Of a stretch of DNA of 64,000 bases, positions 24,148 through 36,270 are shown piece by piece (the first letter of the stretch is position 1; each line of letters opens with the position of its first letter). A model generated the notes under the pieces. The model saw only the letters and a list, made by a program, of their open reading frames with translations. It was not told the DNA's origin and did not search any database. The translations under genes and the position numbers were made by a program. The DNA is from Eudorina sp. 2006-703-Eu-15 (lineage: Eukaryota > Chlorophyta > Chlorophyceae > Chlamydomonadales > Volvocaceae): assembly GCA_003117195.1 (NCBI GenBank), contig BDSI01000054.1:735082-799081 (forward strand), given 5' to 3'.

Positions 24148-27100
24148 ATGGCTTTTTGGAGCGAGTACACCTGGATTGTTGTGACGGGTTGCCTGGCGGC
24201 TTTCTTCACGGTGGGTGGTTGTACCTCGACAGCCGTTCAAGCATATGAATCGACGTGCCCACCACCAGACTGCTCCGCTGCCAAACTGCCACCGGCCCCC
24301 TCCCCCACCGCAGGCCTACGGAATAGGTAGGCGCCTCGCAGCCGTACCGTTTGACGTACAAGCCAGCTTGCCGTACACCATTCCATTCGGCAGCTGGCAA
24401 CAAGCTTCCGACGCGTGGATTTTCCTTAACGGAAGAACACGTACCAGTTTCTCAACCTCCTCTCCACAATGCTCCATGGTTGGCGGAATACTGCGTTTCT
24501 GAGTATCCGCAACTACGTTCACTCTGCCGGTCAAACTGCCGCAGCCGGCTGTGGCCACCACCCTCCAAGGCTTCGACTCTCTTCACCTCTACCCGCACTT
24601 TGTTACACGCCGCAGTCACCGTTCCCCTCACCGCCGCCTCACCCCAAAACCGCTGACCCCAAACCCGCTTTTCTCCCCCGCTACGGACCGACACCGACCT
24701 GGCGCCCTCCCACCCTCCTCCCACCCTCCCTGGATCCCATGCGCATGCGCCCCGCCCGCCCGCCCTCCACCAACACACGCAAACACAAACACAACAACCA
24801 AACACGCACACACACGCACGCACACACCAATTTCCTATACCCCCCGAAGGCGCCAACGATGTGGCGAACGCGTTTGGGAGCAGCGTCGCGGCCCGCACGC
24901 TCACCATGCGGCAGGCGCTGCTCATCGCGGCCGTGTGCGAGTTCAGCGGGAGTGTGTTGCTGGGCGGCGAGGTGACGAAGACGGTGGCGTCGGGGATCGC
25001 CAAGCTGGTGGGTGGCCTGGTGGCCTGGCGCAGGGATGCCGTCCAGGGGGGCCCCGGGGTCTTCGGCCGTTGTTGTCGAGAGCAGCGAGAGTAGCCATAT
25101 CTAAGAGCTGCCATACCGAAGAGCTGCCATACCGAAGAGCTGCCATATCTAAGAGCTGCTATATCTAAGAGCTGCCATATCTAAGAGCTGCTATATCTAA
25201 GAACTGCCATATCTAAGAACTGCCATGTCTAAGAGCTGCCATGTCTAAGAGCTGCCATGTCGACCCACCCCCCGGGGTTAAAGGAAATTGGTAGACATGT
25301 TCATACTGCGCTGCTCCACGCAAAGGGGGGGGGAATTGACAGGTTGCAAGAGCCGGCAGTGGGAGCGGGGGCAGGGCAGGGTTAGGCGAGTATGGGGGGG
25401 CGTGGGATTGTAGAGGCGGTGGCTTGGGGGACAGCCTTGGGGGGGGTCGAGGCTTGGTTGACATGGAGGAGGAGGGTATGGCTTGGCTCATACACAGCAG
25501 CACCCAGCACTTGCCCGTATGCCTAAATTACATTTAGACAGTGTGTATTAGAAAACTGAGACTGTGTGTGTGTGTGTTATTTAAGCAGGCAGAACAGGAG
25601 TGCGTGATATGCGAGGAACCGAGTGGCTCCCATTAATTTGCCCGTATGCGTGCAAAATAACCCATTGCCCGATCCCTATAGTGAATAGAAGGCTGCGGTG
25701 TCGGAAGAGCGCTGTCGATTTTTGGCGCGCTTTTGGCGCGCTCGGAATACTACCAGCTGGTGTGTGTGTGTGTATGTGTGAGAGAGAGTGTGTGTGTGTG
25801 GGGGGGTATTTCAAGCGCCTTCCGCTCTTGCGACCCCCTCTCCCCCCCGGCCCCGCCCCTTCCCGGCCGCTCCGCCAGTCGGCCTTCGAGAATAACCCGG
25901 AGATCTACATGTACGGCATGCTGTGCGCGCTGACCTCCGCCGGCACGTGGCTCATCTTCGCCACCTACCTGGAGCTGCCCGTCTCCACCACCCACTCAAT
26001 CGGTACGCGTGTACGGCACATCGGGCGTCTCTCGAAAGTCTCGCCCTGTGACGTACATCGTTGTGGGGGAACGCATGTCGGAATTGGCCATACGGCCAGT
26101 ACGACAACATGTAACATATACAGTTGAAAGTCTCTGACGCGCGTCCTCCGACGCCGTACCTCCCTCTTGTTGCGTCCTTCAATGCGGCGGCCCCGGCGGC
26201 CCTCGCCCCCGAGGGCCCGGTGCGGGGTTGCTGTTGAAGCATCCATCCATAGGGGGGGCGGCTGCTGATCGGGCCCATGTGCCCGTGTGTTATTTAAGCA
26301 GGCAGAACAGGGCCCATGTGGCCCCCGTGTGTGTTTAGGAAAGGGACCCGCCCGATCGGGCCCAGGTGCAGATATGCTGACCATGTAACCTGCAAGAAAG
26401 GACGAACCAGACGTAGTTGTTGCGGCGAACAAGCCCGTGTGTGTAAAGAGGGACCAGCTGGTCCTATCACCGGCCCCTTCGGCTGTCTTCTAGAGGCGTC
26501 TGGAAGTGAGCAGGGGAGCACTGCCTAAGGCCTTGCCCTCGCGTGGGTACTACGAGTCGCGCTGACCCCCGCACCGACGGGCGCCAACTGATGTCCATGT
26601 CCTGATGTCGCGCCGCAGCCGGGGCCGTGCTGGGCTTCGCCTTCGTGTACGGCGGCCCGCACGCGGTGGTGTGGCTGCAGCCGCAGGCCGCGTTCCCGTA
26701 CATGAAGGGCATGGTGAGATGGCGGGCGTGTGTTTGCTCGCTGCCGAGCGCGGTGCGCGCGCGTTCGTACGTGTGTACGGCAGTGGGAAATTGAGTCGTG
26801 CAGGGACGAGCAAGCAGGCCGCGGGTGACGGAGCGAGCGTATGTATGTATATGTGTGTATGTGTGTGTGTGGGTGGGTGGGTGGGTGCATGTGTTGGTGC
26901 GAGTACAGGGAGGGACCGGTGGGCTCTGCAAGAAGGGGGGCAGGTCGGCGGCGTCTGTGTGTATGAGCTCGCGTCGATGTCCGATATGTCCCTACCTGAA
27001 ATCATCATACTCGGCGGCACACCCACTCGACACCCACTCGACGCTCGCGCGACCTTCAAAGCATCTCACGACGGTAACCCCTGCCCCCCAATCTAGCTGC

Positions 27101-27594
27101 TCCAGCCGGACGTACCGCCACACTACCCACCTACCCACCCGCCGTCACCGCCCCCTGTCCCCCGCCGCCTCACGCCGTACAACCCGGTCCCGCCGTCGCC
27201 CCTACCGCCGTACACGGCAGGTCCCCATCGTCGTGTCTTGGTTCGTGTCACCGCTGCTGTCGGGCCTGGCCTCCGCCCTCATGTACTTCATCGTACGGAC
27301 GGCTATCCTGCGGCGGGAGCGCTCCCTGGAGTTGGCGTTCTGGGTAAGGGATAAGGGAGGGGGCTGCAGTACGGCGTACGGCGGGCGGGACCGACAGGGG
27401 TTGCGCGAGCGAGTTTTGCCTCTAGATGGGTATCCGGGTGGGATGGCGGGGGAGGATGTGATGGGACGACGGGGTGGCGTGGGATGGACCGCGTTGTCCT
27501 TTGGTCGTACGCGAAGCGGCATGTGGGACTGTGGCGTCTGTGGGTGTGCTTTGCCGGAGGTGCTTGAAGGGCGCAAGGCAGGGGGAGGGGCTGG

Positions 27595-27635
<41 letters not shown>

Positions 27636-28147
27636 GTCGAGCCTGCCTTGCAGGACGGGTTCTGGTGGCTGGCACCTGCCGAGGGCCGCCGTCGCGCCGT
27701 GGCTCTTCCTCTCTCTTCCTCTCCCTGTCTCTGTTTCCCTCTCTCTCCCTCCCCTCCGCCCTCGGCACCTCTGCCCCCCGCCCTCATCCCCCTCCCCTCC
27801 GTGTCTCTTTGCCTCCTTGCCCCTACGCCTCCCCCGACCCTCGTGTGGCCCTGCTCCGAAACCATTCGGCCCCATCCTCAGGCCCTGCCCGTGCTCGTAC
27901 TGTTCACCGTCTTTATCAACACATACTTCGTGCTGTACAAGGTAGGCTGTAATGCGGGGGGAGGTACACTGCTGCGCAATTTGATTCGAACTACTTGTCT
28001 TGGGTACTTCGCCCCTACACACACATTTCCCCCGTATCCGGCGGAGAGTGCTTCGGCGGTCTCCCGTATGGGGCGGGTTAGCGCCCCCGGCCAGCGTCGG
28101 CCCGGCAGATATGTAACGATTCACACACACGGGTGGGTTGCAATTCT

Positions 28148-28179
<32 letters not shown>

Positions 28180-31100
28180 GCTGGACTTCGCTTCTCGCGG
28201 CTCAGTTATCTTTTACACACAAGCGCGCGCACCCACGCAGGGCGCCGACGAGCGCATCATCTGGTCCTCCAACCGCTGTGCCTGGGTGAGCGCCGCCGTC
28301 GCGGCGGGTTGCACGCTCCTCACCATCGTCATCGGAATGCCCCTTGTACGGCAGTACGTGTACCGGGACATTGAAGCCAGGTACGGTGCGACGGCGGTGC
28401 CGTCAGGGGCAAGCGTGTGGACCGGTGGGGTGTGTGTTGAGGAATGAAACCCGCCCGCCCGAACCCAGGTGCAGATGTACTTACCCGGTGGGGTGTGTCT
28501 GCATGTGTGTGTGAGGGGGGTTTCGGGGAAAGGCTATTGTGGACTACACAGGGATGTCTGAGACAAGAGTACGGCACAGGGATGTCTGAGACAAGAGTAA
28601 GATGAAGGGTGGTAATGTGGGTGCCGTGCCGTCCTGCGTTCTGTGCGTCGTGTGCGCATTATCGGGTTGGTGATAGTGGGGCCGACGCCGATGGGGGAAA
28701 GGTACGGCAATAGTCTCTCGGGCCCCCCAGGAGCCAACCACAGGAAGACACACCCCGGGTCTTGTTTTGCCGGGTGTTGTTTTGTTCTGCACATTTTTGT
28801 CGGTGGCGGCGCGGCTCCCTTGTTGTTTTCATGTTTTCCAATTTGCAGGTTAATATGGTGAGATGTTTGTACTTGGTTTGGGTCGGACGGGTCTCTTCTC
28901 TAAACACACCCCGGCTACTTGTTGAATGGATCTCGCCCGCCGCCGCCGCGTGTTTGGTCCTTGTGTACGACGGTGCGCAGGCGGCGGCAGCACATGACCG
29001 AGATGGAGAGTCATATGCGGGGCTCAGAGCGCTGCAGCCGCCAAGGCCCCGGGTACCGACCCAGCGCGCTCCACAGCGGCGGCGGAAGCGGGTACCCTGC
29101 CGTACACACCCACAGCATGCGCAGCACGGCACCGCCGGCCACGAGCGGCGATGGTGGCGGCGGAGGCGGCGGCGGGCCGATGGTGGTGGCGTCGGTCACG
29201 ACGGCGGCGGCGCCCGGCTTCGCCAGCCCCTTCGTCGAGTACCGCTCGCCGCAGCTGGCGACGGTTTCCCGCCAACAGACGCCGCAGCGACCCTTGGGTC
29301 CGCCCCATGGGTCGCTCACACGCGACCAAGCACAACCAGCGCCAGGCTTGGCGCTGACCACCAGCGGCTCGGGGGCGATCAACCAGACCCAGAGGCCCCC
29401 GTCACCACTGCTACAGCCCTCGCTACAGCCCTCGCTACAGCCCTCGCAACCCCAACAGCAGCAGCGAAACGGTACGGAGCTGGCCACCTGGTCGGCGTCG
29501 GTGGCGATGTCCCGGTCCCCGCTTCAAGACGGCAGCGGCAGCGAGGCCGGCGGCGGCGGCGGCGGTTCGGCCGAGACGACCGCCGACACGACGTCCTCGT
29601 CGCTGTCGCGGCGACCGTCGGCGACGCCGCCACCCGGCCGACGCGCCGTGGCTTCGGGCGGTTACGGCCGCCCGTCGACGCCCAGTACCGTCGGCACGGA
29701 GGGTACGACAAGTACGGCCTCGATTGGAAAAGAGGCGCCTGGGGGCCAGCAGCAAGGGCCGGAGGTTGAGCATGCGTCGCAGCGGCGAATGGCGGAACGG
29801 CGGCAGTTGGCTGGACAAACTGACGGCGGTTCGTCAGGGCAGGCGGTAGGGGAGGCGGTTGGTGTACAACGGGCGGACGAGCAACCGCCGGCTCCACCAG
29901 AACAGCAACAGCAAGCTTTGGCGCAGCAGGGGCAGGTGGTTGCTGGACAGCAGCAACAGCAGCAACAGCTCGTACTGCCGCCGCCGCTGCATGATCCTCG
30001 GCACCAGCCGCAGCAGATGTGGAATCCCCAGCTGCAGCAGGCGCAGCCGCCAGCGTGGATGCTTCAGCAGCAGCACTTGCAGCAGCAACAGTGGCTGCTA
30101 CAGCAGCAACAACAACAACAACAGATGATGATGGCGATGCACCAGGCGCCTTGGCAGCAGCAACAGCATTTGCAGCAGCAACAACAACAGATGATGGCGA
30201 TGCTCATGATGCAGCATCAGCAGCAGCAGCCACCACAACAGCAACAGCTCTGGGCACAGACCCTGCATCCACAACAACAACAACAGCAACAACACATGCA
30301 GCAAATGCAGCATCCGGTGCAGCAGCAACATCAGCAGCAGCAGCAATCCTACGGGCAATCGGGGTCCGCACCCGAGCCTGCGGAGACGGGCCAGTACGGC
30401 ACCAACCAAGCTCAGTACGGCAACGGTACGGTACGGCAGCGGCTGTCCCCTCCCGGACCCATTGCCGAATCGATTGAGTGGGGTCGTCGGTCGTCTGCGG
30501 TGGACGGGACGCGGTCGAGCTCGACGTTGGAGAAGGGCACGTCGGGGCTCGAAGGCGGCGGAGGCGGAGGCGGAGGCCCAGGCGGGCAAGGCAATCACGC
30601 GCAATGGCAGAACACGTTCGATCAACTCAAGGTGGGGGCGTGAATCCATTCCCTGGGTGACTGATGAGCCGTGTGCGGGTTTCCCGATAATGTGTACGGA
30701 ACCCCGCCCGAACCAACCGTTAAATGTACTGCAAATGGATCTGCCAGAATGCCCGTTGGCAAGTAAGGGGTTGTGTATGTGTGTGTTCTCAGCAAGGTGA
30801 CGGGCATCACCGTTTGCCGCCCCGGCGGGCCTCCTGCTGCCGCCTGCTATCGCATGCACGGTGCCGTCGTACAGGCTATCGTACTGCACGGCACCAGCGT
30901 CAATGTGCACGAGGCGATCATCGCCGACCAGGCCGCGCAGCGGATCCACGCCCACGCGGAGGTGTTCGACCCAGCCACGGAGGACGCCTTCAAGTACCTG
31001 CAGGTGTGGAGCTGTGAACCAGCGTGACTGGCTGGCGCCGGCGGCGGGGTGGATGGGTGCCGGTGGCTGGGTGGCTGGGTGCCGGTGGCGGGGCGGGTGC

Positions 31101-33621
31101 AGGCATGAAGTTTGTCTGGCTTGGTGGATGGGTGCCTTCGATGGTCACCTACCTGCACCCTGGCGGGTGGGTGCATGCCGTTTGTCTGGCTGAGCGAGTA
31201 GGGCACCCCATGCGACTCGTGTGGAGGTGTGGTCCGAGCTGCGCGGCAGCGCATTATGCGACGCACCCAACGCACCGAATGGCTCGGCTGCGACCACGCT
31301 CTGGGGTTTGTCGATTGTCATGCAAGGCCGTGCCAGGCGGGACGTCCTCCATCCGTCCCGGGCTCCTCTCTTGCGCGTCAGCCTCCTGACGTCCATGCCT
31401 CCCTGCCTCCCACCGGTCTTGTCGCAGCCCGGTCCCGACCGCACTCCCAGCGGCCTCCCAACCCGCAGCCTGACACCACACATGACTGAACACAGCAGGG
31501 GTTTCCCTTCGGGCTCTCGCCTGCTGTCCGCTGACTGCTGTTTCCCCGTCGCGCGCATGCTCCGCTGTCCGCTGTCCGCCCCCATCAGTCATTGATCTCG
31601 CTCATTATAGATCGTTCGACGGAAGTAATCCTACATGCCCCCGCATGCCCTTCTTGCCTCTCCCCCGCCCCCACCCTACCGCAGGTGGTTACCGCCATTT
31701 GCGACTCGTTCAGCCACGGCGCCAATGATGTGGCCAACTCGGTGGGGCCCTTCACCGCCATCTGGTACATCTACCGCTTCCGCAGGGTGGGTGGGAGGGT
31801 GGGTGGGTGGGTGCGTAGCTGAGGACGAGTCTTCTGCAGGGCGGGTGGGCGGGTGGCTGAGAAGAGGGCGAGGGAGAGAGTGAGGACGAGCCTCAACCCC
31901 CATGTTCGATGCTTGCGCTCCCTCTTATGATCTCTGAGGGGGAGGACATCGATCTAGGTTGGTCTACTCGGAGTAGTACCGTAAGCCCCTGCGTGCTTCC
32001 CGGGTGGCCCCCTGCTGCCTCCCGCTCGGCCCTTGGATCCGGATTCCAGATCGACTACATGGCGGATCTGCCCGTCTGGATCCTGGTGATGGGCGGCGCG
32101 GGCATCGTGCTGGGGCTGGGCACGTACGGTAAGTCGTACCTGAACGTACGGCGGTCACGTGCGTGGATCACGTGGATCACGTGTATGATGACACGCAAGG
32201 CCGCCGGTCACTCCCATCTGTTGTACCGTACTGCCGAAACTACTATGTTGCTCGTACCTAGTACTGTGATGATATCCTTGACGTAATTTTTTTAAATTCG
32301 TTTTGGTTGCAGGATATAACATCATTCGGGCCATCGGCGTGCGGCTGTCCGCCATCACCCCCTCTCGAGGCTTCTGCATTGAGCTGTCCACGGCGGTGGT
32401 GGTGGCGGTGGCGTCGAAGTACGGCTTGCCTATCTCCACGACGCATTGTCAGGTGGGTGCGGTCTATCTGTACGGCCACGCCGCTTTGCCGCCGCCGGCA
32501 GCAGGGGCGGCCCCTTTTTGGCCCCCTGCTGCTAACGCTAACCCCGGTCATCAATCATCATTTACATCGATGCCGGCGTGTCAGTTTATTCCGCTGCCTT
32601 ATAGAATAAGTGATTTTGAAAGTGATGTCGCCCGCCTCGCGGCCCGGACAGCGTCTTTGAGACGGTGTGACGTGGAAACGTCATCGTAGGCGTTTGTCTG
32701 CGCCTCTCTGAGCGCCCTCCCTCGCCCTCGCCTTCCTCCCTCGGCCCGCCCCCGCCCCCGCCCCCGGCCTCCCCCCGGGGAATGTAACGCGCGTCTGCGC
32801 CGCTGGTCCGCGTGCTCGTGTGTATGTTGCCTCAGGTGGGCGCCACCGCCGGCATGGGGCTCATGGAGGGCTCCTCGGGCCTCAACTGGCGTCTGGCGCT
32901 GCAGTTCTTCACCGGCTGGGTGGTGACGCTGCTCGTCTCGGGGCTGCTGTCCGCCGCGCTGTTCGCCGCGGGGGCCTACGCGCCCTGCATCCAGCAGAGC
33001 CGCGACCTGCACACGTACGAGGGCGCGCTGCTGGACCTCACGAATAGGTACGTACGACATGTGTACTACACGTCTACGGTGTACGACATGTGTACGACTT
33101 ATGTACGACACGTGTACGACATGTATGTGTTTGTGTCCGGGCACCGCGTCCCCCGCACCGCACCGCACATCGCACCCTGATGGCTGGATCGAACCACGCA
33201 GCCGGCGGGCGTAACCGTGACGTTTTTTCGCGCACTGGCACCTGACCTCCCGACCTCCCCTGCTTCCCCCACCGACCATGGATGCACCACCATCCCGGTC
33301 GGGATGCCACACCATACCTCCCGCCCGGTGAGCCGCAGGGTCGACCTGCTGCTAAACCGGACCAACTTCGCGGCCCGGAAGGACCCCGACGTGTGGGGCA
33401 ACTTCAGCGAGGCGCTCAACGCCACCCTCACCGCCAGCCTGCAGGTCGTGCAGCTGTTCATGCGGCAAGGCGCCGGCGGCAACACGCGGCCCGTGCAACA
33501 CATCGAGCCCGGCACGCTGCTGGGACTGGTCAACGAGTCGGTGATGTCGTACGCCAACAACTCCCTGCCGTACATTGGCGGCATGGCGGCGAAGGGGCTG
33601 GCGTTGCCGCGGCGGCCGTAG
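24148..33621 (+). CDS. PTB: Sodium/phosphate symporter, PiT (PHO-4) family, PTB type (fourteen exons)
   Basis: Exons: 24148-24217, 24850-25007, 25879-26002, 26619-26713, 27221-27343, 27882-27941, 28241-28380, 28981-30631, 30797-31003, 31685-31786, 32050-32128, 32313-32452, 32836-33047, 33339-33621; about 1147 residues. The family's duplicated signature appears as GANDVANAF (residues ~24-32) and [16 protein letters not shown] (~889-904), with STTHS and [14 protein letters not shown] after each half. Hydrophobic segments surround both halves. The halves are separated by a hydrophilic loop from exon 8 (residues ~257-807), Ser/Gly-rich then strongly Gln-rich. Chlamydomonas PTB transporters also have large loops; the family imports phosphate with sodium at the plasma membrane. 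The first intron donor (24217) is the least certain: the usual spacing before GANDVAN is a few residues longer, so a micro-exon may be missing. The start has context GCACCATGG. PTB paralogues are numerous in algae, so no number is assigned. Confidence 0.93.
24826..24845 (-). repeat. Family B fragment at a 3' splice site
   Basis: CCAATTTCCTATACC, the reverse complement of the family B start, runs directly into the acceptor of PTB exon 2 (GAAG at 24846-24849). Confidence 0.6.
25094..25260. repeat. 16-bp minisatellite (GCCATATCTAAGAGCT)n
   Basis: About ten copies with variants (CATACCGAAG, CTATATC, CATGTC) in PTB intron 2. Confidence 0.95.
25278..25320 (+). repeat. Dispersed repeat family B copy
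   Basis: AAAGGAAATTGGTAGACATG then TTCATACTGCGCTGC, in PTB intron 2 directly after the 16-bp minisatellite. Confidence 0.8.
25573..25614 (+). repeat. Dispersed repeat family D copy (TTTAAGCAGGCAGAACAGG)
   Basis: GTGTGTTATTTAAGCAGGCA then GAACAGGAGTGCGTGATAT. A second copy of the first half is at 26284-26311, and a related GCAGGCAAGGCAGGAGCGCG then TGATAT is at 63320-63350. The GTGTGTTATTTAA start resembles family A ends. Confidence 0.65.
26284..26311 (+). repeat. Dispersed repeat family D copy
   Basis: GTGTGTTATTTAAGCAGGCA then GAACAGGG in PTB intron 3, about 20 bases before a family A fragment at 26330. Confidence 0.65.
27595..27632. repeat. (CTG)n trinucleotide run
   Basis: About twelve CTG units in PTB intron 5. 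Confidence 0.93.
28127..28222 (-). repeat. Composite of family A fragment, (AC)n and family C copy before PTB exon 7
   Basis: Inverted family A start (TTGCAATTCTAAACACAC) at 28127-28158, an AC run to about 28179, then the family C segment CTTCTCGCGGCTCAGTTATC at 28189-28222. The exon 7 acceptor follows at 28240. Confidence 0.7.
28765..28914 (-). mobile_element. Dispersed repeat family A, full-length copy 2
   Basis: The reverse complement aligns with 16063-16213 over its whole length, including AATTGGAAAACATGAAAAC and GCAGAACAAAACAA, with a small duplication of the AACAAGACCCGG end. It lies in PTB intron 7, about 65 bases before the exon 8 acceptor and antisense to PTB. Confidence 0.75.
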
Positions 33622-34027
33622 GTCGGTAGGTCGGGTGCAGCCCTCCCCCGCCCTGCGTCGCGTGTTGTCCTTTTCGCGCGCGCGGATCGATTGGATAGGA
33701 TTGGGACGGGATGGAGCGGGAGGGGCATCGCCCTGAGGTGCAAACGTGTCGGGGTGATGATTCATTCCTGGCACATGCTTAGTACCGGTTGACGGTGCTG
33801 TGATGCGGCGGTGGCGGCTGGCGGGCAACCTGACCTCCAAGCGAGGTTCCCGGGTCCCGGCATTGGGTCATTTGTCCCCCCCGTCTTCGTTTTGGGAAGT
33901 GTCCCTCCCGTCTTCGTTTTGGGAAGTGTCGGGACGGAGGTAGGACGGAAGAGGAGGAGGAGGAGGAGGAGAAGGAGAGCGGGAGGGTAGCGGATTGGGG
34001 TGCAGTTACTGTTATGTAGGTAAAGAG

Positions 34028-34039
34028 TGTAAACTGTAA
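34028..34039 (+). terminator. Polyadenylation signal TGTAA (two copies) for PTB
   Basis: Two TGTAA pentamers at 34028-34032 and 34035-34039, about 410 bases after the PTB stop. TGTAA is the standard volvocine polyadenylation signal; use here is inferred. Confidence 0.6.
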
Positions 34040-34310
34040 CTTGGACGAGTGGGAAGGAGGAGGGCTCGCTGTAATGAGGAGGAGGACGAGGAGGAGGAGG
34101 AGGGGGAAGTGGTGGAGTACGAAGTGAGATGCTCGCGCTCAACAAAGCGGTGGCATTGGCGAGCGCATGGGCGGGATCGCCGGGCACGCGCCCGGTGGTC
34201 GACCGACACAATCCCTTGCCGGTTAGTAAGCTTTTGTGATACCCCTAGATACCCCGTTCTCCCCTCGCTCCTGGCAATTAATGAGTTGTTTGTATTCTTA
34301 CGGTCGTTGC

Positions 34311-34387
34311 TGGTCGGGGCGATGTGGCACTGGTCGGGGCGGTTTGGCACTGGTCGGGGCGGTTTGGCACTGGTCGGGGCGGTTTGG
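34311..34387. repeat. 20-bp minisatellite (GGTTTGGCACTGGTCGGGGC)n
   Basis: Just under four copies of a 20-base unit, nearly perfect, about 270 bases past the presumed PTB polyadenylation signal. Confidence 0.92.
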
Positions 34388-34929
34388 TCCTGCCCTAACT
34401 GCTCTAACTGCCAAGCGCATAGCTGCGCATAGCTGCGCATAGCTGCGTACGTACCATCAAAGAGGGCCGTCACCACCGACCGCTTTGTCGGTGGATCGCA
34501 CGTGTCGAAGACGAGTTCGCGTGCGGGGTCGCGCGGCGCTGCGCTGCGCGGCGTGCGGGGCCGCGCGACGCGGCGTGCCCTCTCCAGGTCGTGCGTCCCG
34601 CCTCCATGCCACGGCTCTCTGCGCAGAAAAGGTGCGGCGCCACCGCACCAAGAACCCCCTGTCGGGGCGCGTTGGTGGCGGTGGCCGGAGTTGGAGATGG
34701 ATGTTGCCCGAGCACACCTCCCCCTCTACCTGGTCACGGGTCACGGGTTGGTTATCCCCGGGTCCGACACACTACTGTACGAGGCACATTGTACGGGATG
34801 GACGCCTTGGATCGTGGTCTTGGTTTCGGGGCCGTTGAGTGGCTTTTTGTTGTACACGTTTCGGGGGCCGTAACGGCCTCGCATGGGTCTCTTCCCGTGC
34901 CTGTACGGCGAGGTACGGCGTGCTTTCTC

Positions 34930-34939
34930 GTCGTCGTCG

Positions 34940-34971
<32 letters not shown>

Positions 34972-34975
34972 GTCA
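34930..34975. repeat. (CGT)n/(CAT)n trinucleotide run
   Basis: CGT units followed by about eleven CAT units, ending CGTCATGATC. Intergenic. Confidence 0.92.
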
Positions 34976-36206
34976 TGATCATCTTCTGTACAGTTGGAAA
35001 ATCAATCGTGTTGCTCACCAGGAGCAGTATTTCGGTGGTGTTCGTACAGTATGTACGGAGTACGGCCGGGGGGGAATGTCATTGTCGCATGCGCGAGGAC
35101 TGAGGCATTCGCCATTTCATGGGTCACACGCAACGGTCGGCTGCCAGGTGTGTGTTTCATCGCCATAAGAGTGTGCGTCCTCGCAACTGTACGGCTGTAC
35201 GGGCAGCATTGTACGACGCGAGGAATGGGACATAGCCCACAACGCATGTCACCCAAGATTGACAGGAAGCGGAACATGGCTGGGTTCATCAACCCGCCCT
35301 TTGGCGTGCACAGCGGGAGACTTCCGCTCATGACATGGCCCAACGCATGGGTGCGGTACAGGTGCAGCGGTACCGCTGCCGTACTTCACAGCTTTGATAT
35401 CATTGACGTTATTCTTTTTTGAAGAAGTCTGGTTGGACTCGCGCGGCGCGGCCTGCGGCGGGGCGCCCGTGATTGCCGTACACACTGTACGTCCTGCGGA
35501 GCGCTGCGCTGTGCACAGGCGTCGGGGTGCCGTACGAACCGGGGGCAGTTGCCAGATGTGTGCGTGTGTGTACGGCGTCCCACGGCCACGTTTCGCGATC
35601 CATCCGTCTATTTGGATGTCTGCCTCTCTGTCTGTCAGTCTATCTGTCTGTCTGTCCGTGTGCCTATCAGCACCGCATTCATCCTTTCAGCTGTGTCGTT
35701 CAACGAAGGTCGCTGGCCCCCGGGCATTTCTCTGGAGTCGCTGGCTGTCGGCTGGTCCCCGGCGTACCTGCGGCACGAGCTTCGGCGCACTGGTGCCAGA
35801 GGTTAGGAAACACTTCGTGATGGAATGGAATGGAATGTTACATGTTGTACTTACCGTCCGGCCAGTCACGGTCCGTCCGGCCGTCGTGATGCCGGGGAGG
35901 GTACCGTAACGGTACGGTAAACAAAGGGAACCTCCGTACAAAACTGCTGGCGGTTTCCAGCGGGTGCTGGTTCCGGAGCTATATGGTTTGGCATCGCCGC
36001 GGGATGAGCTCAGTCAGCCTGACTTTCTTACTCGCGGGAAAAGATGACGCTTCTGGAAGTTCAAAACAGCGTGCGTGGTGGTTGCTGTGGTGGTGGTGCG
36101 GGTGATGGCCGTATATGCGGACGGTTCCTCGGAGCAGGAGTGGGCGCATCCGCGTGTGCACATGAAAACTGAGCCGCGAGATCCGAGGAGTCCCTCTGCG
36201 CACGCG

Positions 36207-36270
36207 CGCGGGTGTTTAGAGAAGAGACCCGCCCGCGGGCGTGTGTTCAGAAATGAAACCCGCCCGTGTG
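36207..36270 (+). repeat. Two tandem family A fragments
   Basis: GTGTTTAGAGAAGAGACCCG at 36211-36230, followed by GTGTGTTCAGAAATGAAACC then CGCCCGTGTG. These are head-to-tail copies of the conserved start of family A. A family C fragment in reverse orientation (AACTGAGCCGCGAGAT) precedes them at 36167. Confidence 0.65.

Noticed and set aside
25094..25260. Regular 16-bp array considered as a CRISPR-like array
   Set aside because: Units are directly adjacent without spacers, and the window is eukaryotic nuclear DNA; it is a minisatellite.
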